Assembly: GCF_003610785.1 (NCBI RefSeq)
Contig: NZ_RAQQ01000027.1
Coordinates: 1 to 64,000 of the forward strand
Source of the DNA: Micromonospora globbae
Lineage (GTDB): Bacteria > Actinomycetota > Actinomycetes > Mycobacteriales > Micromonosporaceae
Length of the DNA stretch: 64,000 nucleotides
Direction: 5' to 3'
Shown one piece after another: positions 27,552 to 36,069 of this stretch. Within the stretch, counting starts at the first letter, position 1; each line of letters starts with the position of its first letter. The notes beneath the pieces were generated by a model. That model had not been told where the DNA came from. It did no database searches and worked only from the letters and a program-made list of their open reading frames with translations. The translations under genes were made by a program, and so were the position numbers.

Positions 27552-28760
27552 ATGAGCGACTGGACTGCCTTCGGACGGGTGGACGCGGACGGCACCGTGT
27601 ACGTCAAGACCGCCGAGGGCGAGCGGGTGGTCGGATCCTGGCAGGCCGGAGCACCGGAGGAGGGGCTGGCACACTTCGCGCGCCGCTTCGCCGATCTGGT
27701 GACCGAGGTGGACCTGACCGAGGCCCGTCTCAACTCGGGCGCGGCGGACGCCGGCCACTCGCTGAGCACGATCCGCCGGATCCGGGCCTCCCTCGCCGAG
27801 GCGCACGTGGTCGGCGACATCGACGGGCTGGCCGCACGGCTGGACCGGCTCGCGGCCCTGGCCGAGGAGAAGGCCGGCGAGGCCCGCGCGGCGCGGGACG
27901 CGGCACGCGCCGAGGCGCTGGCCCGCAAGACGGCGCTGGTCGAGGAGGCCGAGAAGCTGGCCGCCGAGTCGACGGGCTGGAAGACCGCCGGGGACCGCCT
28001 CAAGGAGATCCTCGACGAGTGGAAGACCATCCGGGGCGTCGACAAGAAGACCGACGGCGAGCTGTGGAAGCGTTTCGCCGCCGCCCGCGACGGCTTCACC
28101 CGCCGCCGGGGCGCCCACTTCGCGTCCCTGGACGCGCAGCGCAAGCAGGCGCAGGCCGTCAAGGAGGAGCTGGTTACCGAGGCGGAGAAGCTGAAGGACT
28201 CCACCGACTGGGCGGCCACGGCCAACCAGCTCAAGGACCTGATGTCGCGCTGGAAGGCGGCGCCCCGCGCCTCCAAGGAGGCCGAGCAGCGGCTGTGGGA
28301 ACGGTTCCGGGCCGCGCAGGACGAGTTCTTCACCCGCCGCAGCGAGGTGTTCTCGGCGCGGGACAACGAGCAGCGCGCCAACCTGGAGCGCAAGCAGGCC
28401 CTGCTCGCCGAGGCCGAGGCGCTCGACGTCGAGGGCGACCCGAAGGGCGCCCAGGCGAAGCTGCGGGAGATCCAGGCCCAGTGGCACGAGGCGGGCCGGG
28501 TGCCCCGCGAGGCGGCCGCCGGGCTGGAGCGCCGGCTGCGGGCCGTCGACGAGAAGGTCCGCGAGGTCATGGACTCGGCGTGGCGGCGTACGTCCAAGGA
28601 GGACAACCCGCTGCTCGCCCAGATGCGGGCGCAGGTCGCCGAGGCGGAGGACCGGCTGGCGCGGGCGCAGGCCGCCGGCGACGCCCGGCGGATCCGGGAG
28701 GCCGAGCAGGCCCTCGCGACGAAGCGGCAGTTTCTCCAGCTGGCCGAGCAGTCGGGCTGA
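27552..28760 (+). CDS. DUF349 repeat protein
   Basis: The 402-residue product is almost wholly helical and highly charged. An N-terminal part (MSDWTAFGRVDADGTVYVKT) is followed by repeated DUF349 units of about 75 residues with conserved Trp, such as LKEILDEWKTIRGVDKKTDGELWKRF, LKDLMSRWKAAPR with ERLWERFRAAQDEFF, and LREIQAQWHEAGRVPRE. Function is unknown. The ATG at 27552 has GAGG upstream. A strong terminator follows. Confidence 0.85.
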   Translation: MSDWTAFGRVDADGTVYVKTAEGERVVGSWQAGAPEEGLAHFARRFADLVTEVDLTEARLNSGAADAGHSLSTIRRIRASLAEAHVVGDIDGLAARLDRLAALAEEKAGEARAARDAARAEALARKTALVEEAEKLAAESTGWKTAGDRLKEILDEWKTIRGVDKKTDGELWKRFAAARDGFTRRRGAHFASLDAQRKQAQAVKEELVTEAEKLKDSTDWAATANQLKDLMSRWKAAPRASKEAEQRLWERFRAAQDEFFTRRSEVFSARDNEQRANLERKQALLAEAEALDVEGDPKGAQAKLREIQAQWHEAGRVPREAAAGLERRLRAVDEKVREVMDSAWRRTSKEDNPLLAQMRAQVAEAEDRLARAQAAGDARRIREAEQALATKRQFLQLAEQSG

Positions 28761-28771
28761 CCCGAGGTGTG

Positions 28772-28803
28772 GGAGCCCCGGTCCCGGACGGGACCGGGGC
28801 TCC
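28772..28803 (+). terminator. Terminator hairpin after the DUF349 gene
   Basis: A perfect 14-bp stem (GGAGCCCCGGTCCC with GGGACCGGGGCTCC) closed by the four-base loop GGAC begins 12 bp after the stop codon. Confidence 0.85.
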
Positions 28804-28830
28804 GTCGTCTCCGCGCCCGGTTCGAGGGCC

Positions 28831-28909
28831 CAAGATCGTGCACGATCCACGAAGTAGTGGCCTCCGCGCGCTGGCGAAGGCACTACATCCTGCTTACAGC
28901 GCGATCTTG
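28831..28909. repeat. Inverted repeat element E (reversed-end variant)
   Basis: The ends are CAAGATCG and CGATCTTG, the reverse of the polarity in elements A-C, and an inner GTAGTG/CACTAC pair continues the symmetry. The right end lies 10 bp beyond the miaB stop codon on the minus strand, between convergent genes. Confidence 0.6.
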
Positions 28910-28919
28910 CGCCGGCGGG

Positions 28920-30419
28920 TCAGTGCGCGGCGCAGCCCGAGGTGGGTGCGGGCGTGGCGGCCGGCGCGCCGATCGTGGGCAGCCCCAGCAGCACACCTGG
29001 CGTACGGGGCGTACGCCCCGCCTCGGCGGCGTCGCCGGCCCGGGTACGCCGGTGCGACAGCGGCTCGCCGTCGGCGTTGAGGTGGTGCGGGGCGGCGTAC
29101 GTGACGGTGGTGTGCACGACGTCGCCGGGGCGGATCTGCCCGGCGAGGGAGCCCGCGTCGAAGTGGACGAGCCGTCCGTCCCGGGCCCGGCCGGACATCC
29201 GCCCCGTCCGCTCGTCCTTGCGGCCCTCACCGACGGCCACGAGCACCTCGACGGTCTCGCCGACCAGCTTCCGGTTCTCCGCCCAGGTGATCTCCTCGAC
29301 GCAGGCGATGAGCCGCTCGTACCGCTCCTGCACGACCTGCTTGGGCAGCTGGCCGTCCATCGTGGCGGCGGGGGTGCCGGGGCGCTTGGAGTACTGGAAG
29401 GTGAAGGCCGAGGCGAAGCGGGCCTCGCGTACCACGTCGAGGGTGCGCTCGAAGTCGGCCTCGGTCTCGCCGGGGAAGCCCACGATGATGTCGGTGGTGA
29501 TGGCCGCGTCCGGCATGGCCGCCCGGACCTTCTCGATGATCCCGAGGTAGCGCTCGGCCCGGTACGACCGGCGCATGGCGCGCAGCACGGCGTCGGAGCC
29601 GGACTGCAACGGCATGTGCAGCGAGTGGCAGACGTTGGGCGTCTCGGCCATGGCGGCGATCACGTCGTCGGTGAAGTCCTTCGGGTGCGGGCTCGTGAAC
29701 CGCACCCGCTCCAGGCCGTCGATGTCGCCGCAGGCCCGCAGCAGCTTGCCGAACGCGAGCCGGTCGCCGAACTCGACGCCGTAGGAGTTGACGTTCTGCC
29801 CGAGCAGGGTCACCTCCAGCACGCCCTCGTCGACCAGCGCCCGCACCTCGGAGAGGATGTCCCCGGGGCGGCGGTCCTTCTCCTTGCCGCGCAGGGAGGG
29901 CACGATGCAGAACGTGCAGGTGTTGTTGCAGCCCACCGAGATCGACACCCAACCGGCGTACGTCGACTCGCGGCGGGTCGGCAGCGTCGAGGGGAAGACC
30001 TCCAGCGACTCGAGGATCTCCACCTCGGCGGCGGTGTTGTGCCGGGCCCGTTCGAGCAGCACCGGCAGCGAGCCGATGTTGTGCGTCCCGAAGACCACGT
30101 CCACCCAGGGCGCCTTGCGGACGATGTCGCCGCGGTCCTTCTGGGCCAGGCAGCCGCCCACGGCGATCTGCATCCCGGGGTGCTTCTCCTTGACGGGGCG
30201 CAGATGACCGAGGTTGCCGTAGAGCCGGTTGTCGGCGTTCTCCCGGACCGCGCAGGTGTTGAACACCACCACGTCCGGGTGCTCGTCGGCCTCGGCGGCC
30301 CGGACGTATCCGGCCTGCTCCAGCAGCCCGGAGATGCGCTCCGAGTCGTGCACGTTCATCTGGCAGCCGTACGTCCGCACCTGGTAGGTACGCGGGCTGC
30401 CCGCCGCTGCGGTAGTCAT
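28920..30419 (-). CDS. miaB: tRNA-2-methylthio-N6-dimethylallyladenosine synthase
   Basis: The 499-residue radical-SAM methylthiotransferase has three Cys for the auxiliary iron-sulfur cluster in YGCQMN (19), NTCAVREN (55) and GGCLAQKD (89), the radical SAM motif CNNTCTFC near residues 163-170, and a TRAM domain at about 390-460. It completes the hypermodified base started by MiaA. The C-terminal 50 residues beyond TRAM are low-complexity and unlike the E. coli enzyme. Confidence 0.95.
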   Translation of the reverse strand: MTTAAAGSPRTYQVRTYGCQMNVHDSERISGLLEQAGYVRAAEADEHPDVVVFNTCAVRENADNRLYGNLGHLRPVKEKHPGMQIAVGGCLAQKDRGDIVRKAPWVDVVFGTHNIGSLPVLLERARHNTAAEVEILESLEVFPSTLPTRRESTYAGWVSISVGCNNTCTFCIVPSLRGKEKDRRPGDILSEVRALVDEGVLEVTLLGQNVNSYGVEFGDRLAFGKLLRACGDIDGLERVRFTSPHPKDFTDDVIAAMAETPNVCHSLHMPLQSGSDAVLRAMRRSYRAERYLGIIEKVRAAMPDAAITTDIIVGFPGETEADFERTLDVVREARFASAFTFQYSKRPGTPAATMDGQLPKQVVQERYERLIACVEEITWAENRKLVGETVEVLVAVGEGRKDERTGRMSGRARDGRLVHFDAGSLAGQIRPGDVVHTTVTYAAPHHLNADGEPLSHRRTRAGDAAEAGRTPRTPGVLLGLPTIGAPAATPAPTSGCAAH

Positions 30420-30472
30420 GACCAGGACAGCGTATCCGGGCCCACCGGATCGACCGGAACCGAGGAGGAGCC

Positions 30473-30751
30473 GTGTGCCGGAGCATCAAGACCCTGCGTG
30501 AGCCGTACACCGAGCAGGTGACCGACGAGGACGTCCGGGCCGCGGCGTTGCAGTACGTCCGGAAGATCTCCGGTTTCCGTACGCCCGCCGCGCACAACGC
30601 CGCCGCGTTCGAGGCGGCGGTGGCCGCCGTGGCGGAGGCCACCGCGACCCTGCTCGACCAGCTCGTCGTGCGCGGGGGCGCGGCGCCGCGCGCCGGTCAG
30701 GCCGCCGCGAGCGCCGGCGCGACCGTGTCGGGGGCCCACCGGGAGCGGTGA
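30473..30751 (+). CDS. DUF2277 family protein
   Basis: The 92-residue product begins [20 protein letters not shown] and continues with [19 protein letters not shown], the DUF2277 signature. Function is unknown. GAGGAGG precedes the GTG start. Its last 55 bp overlap the 3' end of the convergent gene at 30697-31176, so the variable Ala-rich tail may be recent. Confidence 0.85.
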   Translation: MCRSIKTLREPYTEQVTDEDVRAAALQYVRKISGFRTPAAHNAAAFEAAVAAVAEATATLLDQLVVRGGAAPRAGQAAASAGATVSGAHRER

Positions 30752-31176
30752 CACTGGGACCAGCCGCGGCAGCCGGGGTCGGCCTCGGTGCAGAGGCGCT
30801 GGTTGCGCAGCTCCTCGCCGTCGTCGGTCTCCCGCACGTCGAAGTGCACCGGCCGGATGGTGCCGTCGGGGGAGACGAGCAGGTGCCGGCCGGCGTCGAG
30901 GGTGTCGTCGCGCAGCAGGCAGTTGCGGTCCAGCAGCCGGGCGAGCGCGGCGATGCTGGCGTGCTCGGAGAGCTGGTCCGGCACGCCGTAGCAGTCCACG
31001 ATCGTGGCGAACTCCCCGGGCGCCTGCCAGACGTCGCAGACCACCGCGTACGCCGGCAGGCGAGCCGGGTCGGCGATCGCGAGGGGCATCACCACCCGGC
31101 CGAGCGCCTCGGCCAGTGCCGGGTAGACCTCCACGGGTCGTACCTGGTCGATTCTCCAGTTCCACAGCTCGGTCAT
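30697..31176 (-). CDS. Unknown 159-residue protein with Cys-rich C-terminus
   Basis: I do not recognise this family. The product starts MTELWNWRIDQVRPVEVYPAL, has a central helical stretch (EHASIAALARLLDRNCLLRDD), a beta-rich section (HLLVSPDGTIRPVHFDVRE), and a C-terminal motif [19 protein letters not shown]. That motif could bind a metal. The coding pattern looks genuine: hydrophobic and charged residues alternate normally and the ATG at 31176 has GAGGAGGC upstream. It converges with and overlaps the DUF2277 gene. Confidence 0.65.
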   Translation of the reverse strand: MTELWNWRIDQVRPVEVYPALAEALGRVVMPLAIADPARLPAYAVVCDVWQAPGEFATIVDCYGVPDQLSEHASIAALARLLDRNCLLRDDTLDAGRHLLVSPDGTIRPVHFDVRETDDGEELRNQRLCTEADPGCRGWSQCHRSRWAPDTVAPALAAA

Positions 31177-31409
31177 GCCGCCTCCTCGCTGCGTTCGTCC
31201 CACCGGCCTCCGGATCGGGCCTTACTGACGATGGTGCGGTGCATTTGACCTCAGCCGGGGGCAAGTTACCGGTCTGTGACCATTCCGGGCAAATTTTCCC
31301 GCCCCCACATCGCTGGGAGTAGCGGGAAAGTGACAGTTTATCGGGTATGGTGCCACAAATCACGCAGCGGGATCCCCGGGCGCGGCGCGTGCGCCCCGCC
31401 ACCCGTCCC

Positions 31410-32399
31410 TCAGCGGACGACCACCAGGTGCTCGCCGCGGGGCAGGAGTTCCCCCACCACCGGCGCGCCCGGCAGCTCCCCGGCCACCAGCAGCCCGCCG
31501 GAGGTCTGCGCGTCGGCCAGCAGCAGCCGTTCGTCCTCCCCCACGGCACCGAAGTCGGTCCACGGGGTCACCCAGTCCAGGTTGCGGCGGCTGCCGCCGC
31601 TCACGTACCCGTCGCGCACCGCCTCGCGGGCTCCGGCGAGGTACGGCACCCGGGCCGCGTCGATCGCCACGGTCAGCCCGCTGGCCCGGGCCAGCTTCGA
31701 GGCGTGACCCAGCAGTCCGAAGCCCGTCACGTCGGTGCCGCAGCGGATCCCCGCCGCGACCGCGGCGCGGGCGGCGTCCCGGTTCAGGGCGCTCATCGTG
31801 GCCACCGCCTCCGGGAAACGCTCACCGGTGGCCTTGTGCCGGGTGTTCAGCACCCCGACGCCGAGCGGCTTGGTGAGCGAGAGCGGCAGCCCGGGCCGGC
31901 CCGCGTCGAGCGTGATCAGGTCCTCGGGGCGGACCACCCCGGTGACCGCGAGCCCGTACTTGGGGCCGTCGTCGTCGACGCTGTGACCTCCCGCCAGGTG
32001 GCAGGCGGCGTCGCGGGCCACGTCCTGCCCGCCCCGCAGGACCTCCCGCGCCAGCTCCATGGGCAGCACGTCGCGGGGCCAGCAGAGCAGGTTCAGGGCC
32101 ACCAGCGGGGTGCCGCCCATGGCGTACACGTCGGAGAGCGCGTTGGCCGCGGCGATGCGCCCCCAGTCGTACGCGTCGTCCACGACGGGGGTGAAGAAGT
32201 CGGCGGTGCTCACGACGCCGGTCCGCTCGTCGAGGCGGACCACCGCGGCGTCGTCACCGTGGTCGAGTCCGACCAGCAGGTCCGCGTCACCGGTGGCGGG
32301 GCCGAGACCGGAAACCATCGCCTCCAGCTCGCCCGGCGGGATCTTGCAGGCGCATCCGCCACCGCGGGCGTACCGGGTGAGGCGTACCGGTTCGGTCAT
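31410..32399 (-). CDS. selD: Selenide, water dikinase (selenophosphate synthetase)
   Basis: The 329-residue product makes selenophosphate from selenide and ATP. The catalytic motif near the N-terminus is GGGCACKIPP, with Cys16, Cys18 and Lys19 at positions equivalent to Cys17, Cys19 and Lys20 of E. coli SelD; the first residue is Cys rather than selenocysteine. Further signatures are LDHGDDAAVV, STADFFTPVVDD and LAGGHSVDD. No selA, selB or tRNA-Sec was seen in the window, so the selenium product (selenocysteine or 2-selenouridine) cannot be told from here. Confidence 0.93.
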   Translation of the reverse strand: MTEPVRLTRYARGGGCACKIPPGELEAMVSGLGPATGDADLLVGLDHGDDAAVVRLDERTGVVSTADFFTPVVDDAYDWGRIAAANALSDVYAMGGTPLVALNLLCWPRDVLPMELAREVLRGGQDVARDAACHLAGGHSVDDDGPKYGLAVTGVVRPEDLITLDAGRPGLPLSLTKPLGVGVLNTRHKATGERFPEAVATMSALNRDAARAAVAAGIRCGTDVTGFGLLGHASKLARASGLTVAIDAARVPYLAGAREAVRDGYVSGGSRRNLDWVTPWTDFGAVGEDERLLLADAQTSGGLLVAGELPGAPVVGELLPRGEHLVVVR

Positions 32400-32516
32400 T
32401 CCCCCATGATCGCCCCGATGGGCGCAGAGCCGCCACCATCACGCGCCCGTTTCGGGGTCGAAATCGGACTCTCCGCACCCGGCACCGTGGGTGTTACCGC
32501 TCCGTGACCAACCGAG

Positions 32517-32547
32517 TTGCATTCCGCCACAACCGGCCGCCTACAGT
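32517..32547 (+). promoter_or_regulatory. Candidate promoter of gluABCD
   Basis: TTGCAT (32517-32522) and TACAGT (32542-32547) are separated by 19 bp and lie about 57 bp before the gluA start. The spacing is slightly long, so this is tentative. Confidence 0.35.
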
Positions 32548-32603
32548 TGCCCAACCAGGGGTCGACAGACCCGATCCGCGAGACGACAGGGACGGTGGAC
32601 GAC

Positions 32604-33350
32604 GTGACGACGGGCGAACCGCTCATCGTGCTGGACTCGGTCAACAAGTGGTTCGGGCCGCTGCACGTGCTGGACGACGTCTCACTCTCGGTCGGCCGCG
32701 GTGAGGTCGTCGTGGTGATCGGCCCGTCCGGCTCCGGCAAGTCGACGCTGTGCCGGACGATCAACCGCCTGGAGCCGATCAACTCGGGCACGATCACCTT
32801 CGACGGGCAGCCGCTGCCGGCCGAGGGCAAGGCCCTCGCGAAGCTGCGCAGCGAGGTCGGCATGGTCTTCCAGTCGTTCAACCTCTTCGCGCACAAGACC
32901 ATCCTCGAGAACGTCACCCTCGGCCCGATCAAGGTCCGCAAGGAGAAGCCGGCGGCGGCCCGCGAGCGCGCCATGGCGCTGCTCGACCGCGTCGGCATCG
33001 CCAACCAGGCGGACAAGTTCCCGGCCCAGCTCTCCGGCGGTCAGCAGCAGCGGGCGGCCATCGCCCGCGCGCTGGCCATGCAGCCCAAGGCGATGCTCTT
33101 CGACGAGCCCACGAGCGCCCTCGACCCCGAGATGGTGGGCGAGGTGCTCGACGTGATGACCTCCCTGGCCCGCGACGGCATGACGATGGTCGTCGTCACC
33201 CACGAGATGGGCTTCGCGCGGCACGCGGCCAACCGGGTCATCTTCATGGCCGACGGCCAGCTGGTGGAGGACGCGCCGCCGACCGAGTTCTTCGCCAACC
33301 CCCGCAGCGAGCGGGCCAAGGACTTCCTCTCCAAGATCCTCACGCACTAG
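32604..33350 (+). CDS. gluA: Amino acid ABC transporter ATPase, GluA type
   Basis: The 248-residue ATPase has Walker [10 protein letters not shown], the Q-loop at [13 protein letters not shown], signature LSGGQQQR, Walker [14 protein letters not shown] and the H-loop VVTHEMGF. It powers uptake of a polar amino acid, probably glutamate by similarity to the corynebacterial GluABCD system. The GTG at 32604 is preferred; another in-frame GTG lies nine bases upstream. It is first in a four-gene operon. Confidence 0.92.
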   Translation: MTTGEPLIVLDSVNKWFGPLHVLDDVSLSVGRGEVVVVIGPSGSGKSTLCRTINRLEPINSGTITFDGQPLPAEGKALAKLRSEVGMVFQSFNLFAHKTILENVTLGPIKVRKEKPAAARERAMALLDRVGIANQADKFPAQLSGGQQQRAAIARALAMQPKAMLFDEPTSALDPEMVGEVLDVMTSLARDGMTMVVVTHEMGFARHAANRVIFMADGQLVEDAPPTEFFANPRSERAKDFLSKILTH

Positions 33351-33406
33351 GCGTCCACCAGGAGCGCGCCGTCCCCCGGCGGGTTTCGTCCAAGAAGGAG
33401 ATGAGT

Positions 33407-34291
33407 ATGCGTATGAAGCGCATGGCGGCGGTCGCGGCGGCCGCCACCCTGGCCCTCGGGCTGGTCGCCTGCGGCGACAACGGGTCCGACGAGGGCACCG
33501 GCAGCGGCGGGGAGACCAAGTCGTTCGCCGCCGGCAGCACCATGGAGCGGCTGAACAAGGCCCAGGCCATCAAGGTCGGCACCAAGTTCGACCAGCCGGG
33601 CTTCGGCCTCAAGGGCCTGTCGGGCAAGCCGGAGGGCTTCGACGTCGAGGTCGCCAAGATCATCGTCAAGGAGCTCGGCATCCCCGAGGACAAGATCGAG
33701 TGGGTGGAGACCCCGTCGAAGGTCCGTGAGGACGTCATCGTCAACGGCACCGTCGACTTCGTGGCGGCCACCTACACGATCAACGACAAGCGCAAGGAGC
33801 GCATCGCCTTCGCGGGGCCGTACTACGAGGCCGGCCAGAACATCCTGGTGAAGAAGGACGACACCACCATCACGGGCCCGGACTCCTTCAAGGACGGCAC
33901 CAAGAAGGTCTGCTCGGTGACCGGCTCGACCCCGGCCGAGGAGATCAAGAAGTACGTCAAGGACGTCGCCACCCAGTTGGTGCTCTTCGACACCTACGAC
34001 AAGTGCCGGGACGCCCTCAAGGGCGGCCAGGTGGACGCCGTCACCACGGACAACGTGATCCTGCTCGGCTACATCGCCAAGGACGAGGCGTCCTTCAAGC
34101 TGGCCGGTGAGAACTTCACCAAGGAGCCGTACGGCATCGGCGTGAAGAAGGAAGACACCGACTTCCGTAACTTCATCAACGACACGCTGGAGAAGGCCTA
34201 CTCCGACGGCAGCTGGAAGAAGGCCTGGGACGACACCGCTGGCAAGTTCGGCGCCGAGCTGGGCGACCCGCCGGCCGTCAACCGCTACTGA
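33407..34291 (+). CDS. gluB: Amino acid ABC transporter substrate-binding lipoprotein, GluB type
   Basis: The 294-residue product has a lipoprotein signal (LALGLVAC, lipidated Cys at 22), a Gly/Ser linker, then a family 3 solute-binding domain with KPEGFDVEVAKIIVKELG, VDFVAATYTINDKRKERIAF and GPYYEAGQNILV. Those motifs are typical of glutamate/glutamine binders. Three ATGs lie close together; the second (33407) is chosen because AAGAAGGAG ends six bases before it. Confidence 0.92.
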   Translation: MRMKRMAAVAAAATLALGLVACGDNGSDEGTGSGGETKSFAAGSTMERLNKAQAIKVGTKFDQPGFGLKGLSGKPEGFDVEVAKIIVKELGIPEDKIEWVETPSKVREDVIVNGTVDFVAATYTINDKRKERIAFAGPYYEAGQNILVKKDDTTITGPDSFKDGTKKVCSVTGSTPAEEIKKYVKDVATQLVLFDTYDKCRDALKGGQVDAVTTDNVILLGYIAKDEASFKLAGENFTKEPYGIGVKKEDTDFRNFINDTLEKAYSDGSWKKAWDDTAGKFGAELGDPPAVNRY

Positions 34292-34332
34292 TCTGACCCG
34301 TTGATCTGGAGGGTGGGGAGGAAGTCCGACCC

Positions 34333-35040
34333 GTGAGTGTGCTCATCGACAAGTTCGACGTCTTCGCGGGGGGCTTCTGGCTCACCCTCCAGATCTGCGT
34401 ACTCGCCGCGATCGGCGCCCTGATCCTGGGCGCCGTCGTGGCGGTGCTGCGCATCTCCCCGGTGCCGCCGTTGCGGGCGGTCGGCACGGCGTACGTGACC
34501 GTCTTCCGGAACATGCCGCTGACCGTGGTCATGTTCTTCGCGGCGTTCGGCCTGCCGGCCCTCGGCTCGAACGCGGACTTCCTCCGGATCCCCGGGCTCG
34601 ATGCGATCTTCACCCGGCTCGGCACCGACCTGCCGTACTTCCGGTTCGCGCTGATCGCCCTCGTGCTCTACACCGCGGCGTTCGTCTGCGAGGCGCTGCG
34701 CTCCGGCGTGAACGCCGTTCCCGCCGGCCAGGCGGAGGCCGCCCGGTCGCTGGGCCTCACCTTCGGTCAGAACCTGCGGTACGTGGTGCTGCCGCAGTCC
34801 TGGAAGGCCTCGGTCGTGCCGCTCGGCTCGGTGATCATCGCAATGATCAAGAACTCGGCGCTCATCGGCTTCTTCGGCGTCGTCGGCGACCTGTCGGCGA
34901 CCGCCGACCAGCTCACCTCGGCCGAGGGCTACGCCTTCGTGCCGGTCGCCATCGGCATCTCGATCGGATACCTGATCATGACCGTTCCCCTCGGCGCCCT
35001 TCTGGACCGGATCGAGAAGCGGCAGGCGGTGGCCCGATGA
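34333..35040 (+). CDS. gluC: Amino acid ABC transporter permease, GluC type
   Basis: The 235-residue permease has about five membrane segments and the cytoplasmic loop EALRSGVNAVPAGQAEAARSLGL that contacts the ATPase. It is typical of the His/Glu/Gln permease family. GGGAGGAAG precedes the GTG start. The stop codon overlaps the gluD start (ATGA). Confidence 0.92.
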   Translation: MSVLIDKFDVFAGGFWLTLQICVLAAIGALILGAVVAVLRISPVPPLRAVGTAYVTVFRNMPLTVVMFFAAFGLPALGSNADFLRIPGLDAIFTRLGTDLPYFRFALIALVLYTAAFVCEALRSGVNAVPAGQAEAARSLGLTFGQNLRYVVLPQSWKASVVPLGSVIIAMIKNSALIGFFGVVGDLSATADQLTSAEGYAFVPVAIGISIGYLIMTVPLGALLDRIEKRQAVAR

Positions 35041-36008
35041 GCCAGCAGAACAGCGTCCTCTACGACGTTCCCGGCCCCCGGCAGCGCCGGATCACCCTGA
35101 TCAGCAGCGTGGTGGCCGCCGTCCTGGTGCTGGTCGGCGTGTACTACCTGATCTACCGTCCGCTCGACGAGAAGGGCCAGTTCACGTCGGAGCTGTGGGG
35201 CCCGCTCGTCGACCCCGGCAACGAGAACTTCTCCCTCGTCTGGGACCGGATCGGCATCGGCCTGAAGAACACGCTGATCGCCGCGGTGCTGGCCATCATC
35301 TCCTCGCTGGTGGTCGGCACGCTGATCGCGGTGCTGCGGATCCAGCTCAAGAGCCTCACGCGGCGCCGGTTCACCGGGCTCGCGACGCCCGTGTCGTACC
35401 TGCTGCGCGGCCTGAGCGTGCTGCTGTCGGCGGTCACGCGCTTCTGCGTCGAGGTGTTCCGCGGCCTGCCCGTCGTGATCACCATCTTCTTCGTGGCCCG
35501 GGGCTTCCCCGAGTTCGGGATCACCTTCGACACGCTCTGGTACCTGGTCATCGGCCTGACCATCTACAACTCGGTGGTCATCGCCGAGATCCTCCGCTCC
35601 GGCATGGAGGGCCTGCCGGGTGGGCAGGCCGAGGCCGCGGCGGCGATCGGTCTCTCACCGTTCCAGACCACCCGGATGATCCTGCTGCCGCAGGCGTTCC
35701 GGATCATGCTGCCGGCGCTCATCAGCCAGCTCGTGGTGGTGCTCAAGGACACCTCGCTCGGCTTCATCATCAGCTACGAGGAGACCCTGAACATCGGCAA
35801 GCAGATCATCGGCGCCCTGGACAACCCGATCCAGGTCTACGCGGTGATCGCCGTGCTGTTCATCGCCGTCAACTACTCGCTGTCGAAGCTGGCCCAGTAC
35901 GTCCAGCGCCGGCTCTCCCGCGGCCGGAGGACCGCCGGCACCCCGGCGCAGAACCCGCCGCCGGCGGCGCTCATGTCCCAGGCCGAGAGCAGCGGCCAGG
36001 GCGTCTGA
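35037..36008 (+). CDS. gluD: Amino acid ABC transporter permease, GluD type
   Basis: The 323-residue permease pairs with GluC. It has an N-terminal cytoplasmic stretch and a first membrane helix (SSVVAAVLVLVGVYYLIY), the conserved ATPase-contact loop EILRSGMEGLPGGQAEAAAAIGL, and a longer C-terminal tail rich in Pro and Ala. It overlaps gluC by four bases, so translation is coupled. A strong terminator follows. Confidence 0.92.
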   Translation: MSQQNSVLYDVPGPRQRRITLISSVVAAVLVLVGVYYLIYRPLDEKGQFTSELWGPLVDPGNENFSLVWDRIGIGLKNTLIAAVLAIISSLVVGTLIAVLRIQLKSLTRRRFTGLATPVSYLLRGLSVLLSAVTRFCVEVFRGLPVVITIFFVARGFPEFGITFDTLWYLVIGLTIYNSVVIAEILRSGMEGLPGGQAEAAAAIGLSPFQTTRMILLPQAFRIMLPALISQLVVVLKDTSLGFIISYEETLNIGKQIIGALDNPIQVYAVIAVLFIAVNYSLSKLAQYVQRRLSRGRRTAGTPAQNPPPAALMSQAESSGQGV

Positions 36009-36019
36009 CCCGGACCGTA

Positions 36020-36060
36020 CGACGAAGGGCCGCCCCCCGGTCGGGGGCGGCCCTTCGTCG
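36020..36060. terminator. Bidirectional terminator between gluD and RNase Y gene
   Basis: A perfect 18-bp stem runs from CGACGAAGGGCCGCCCCC to its complement GGGGGCGGCCCTTCGTCG with a five-base loop. It lies 11 bp after gluD and 9 bp from the stop codon of the convergent gene, so it can serve both. Confidence 0.9.
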
Positions 36061-36069
36061 CGGTCGGCC

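Noticed and set aside
31204-31409. Possible tRNA-Sec near selD
   Set aside because: No TCA anticodon in a suitable loop, no T-arm motif and no CCA end were found on either strand.
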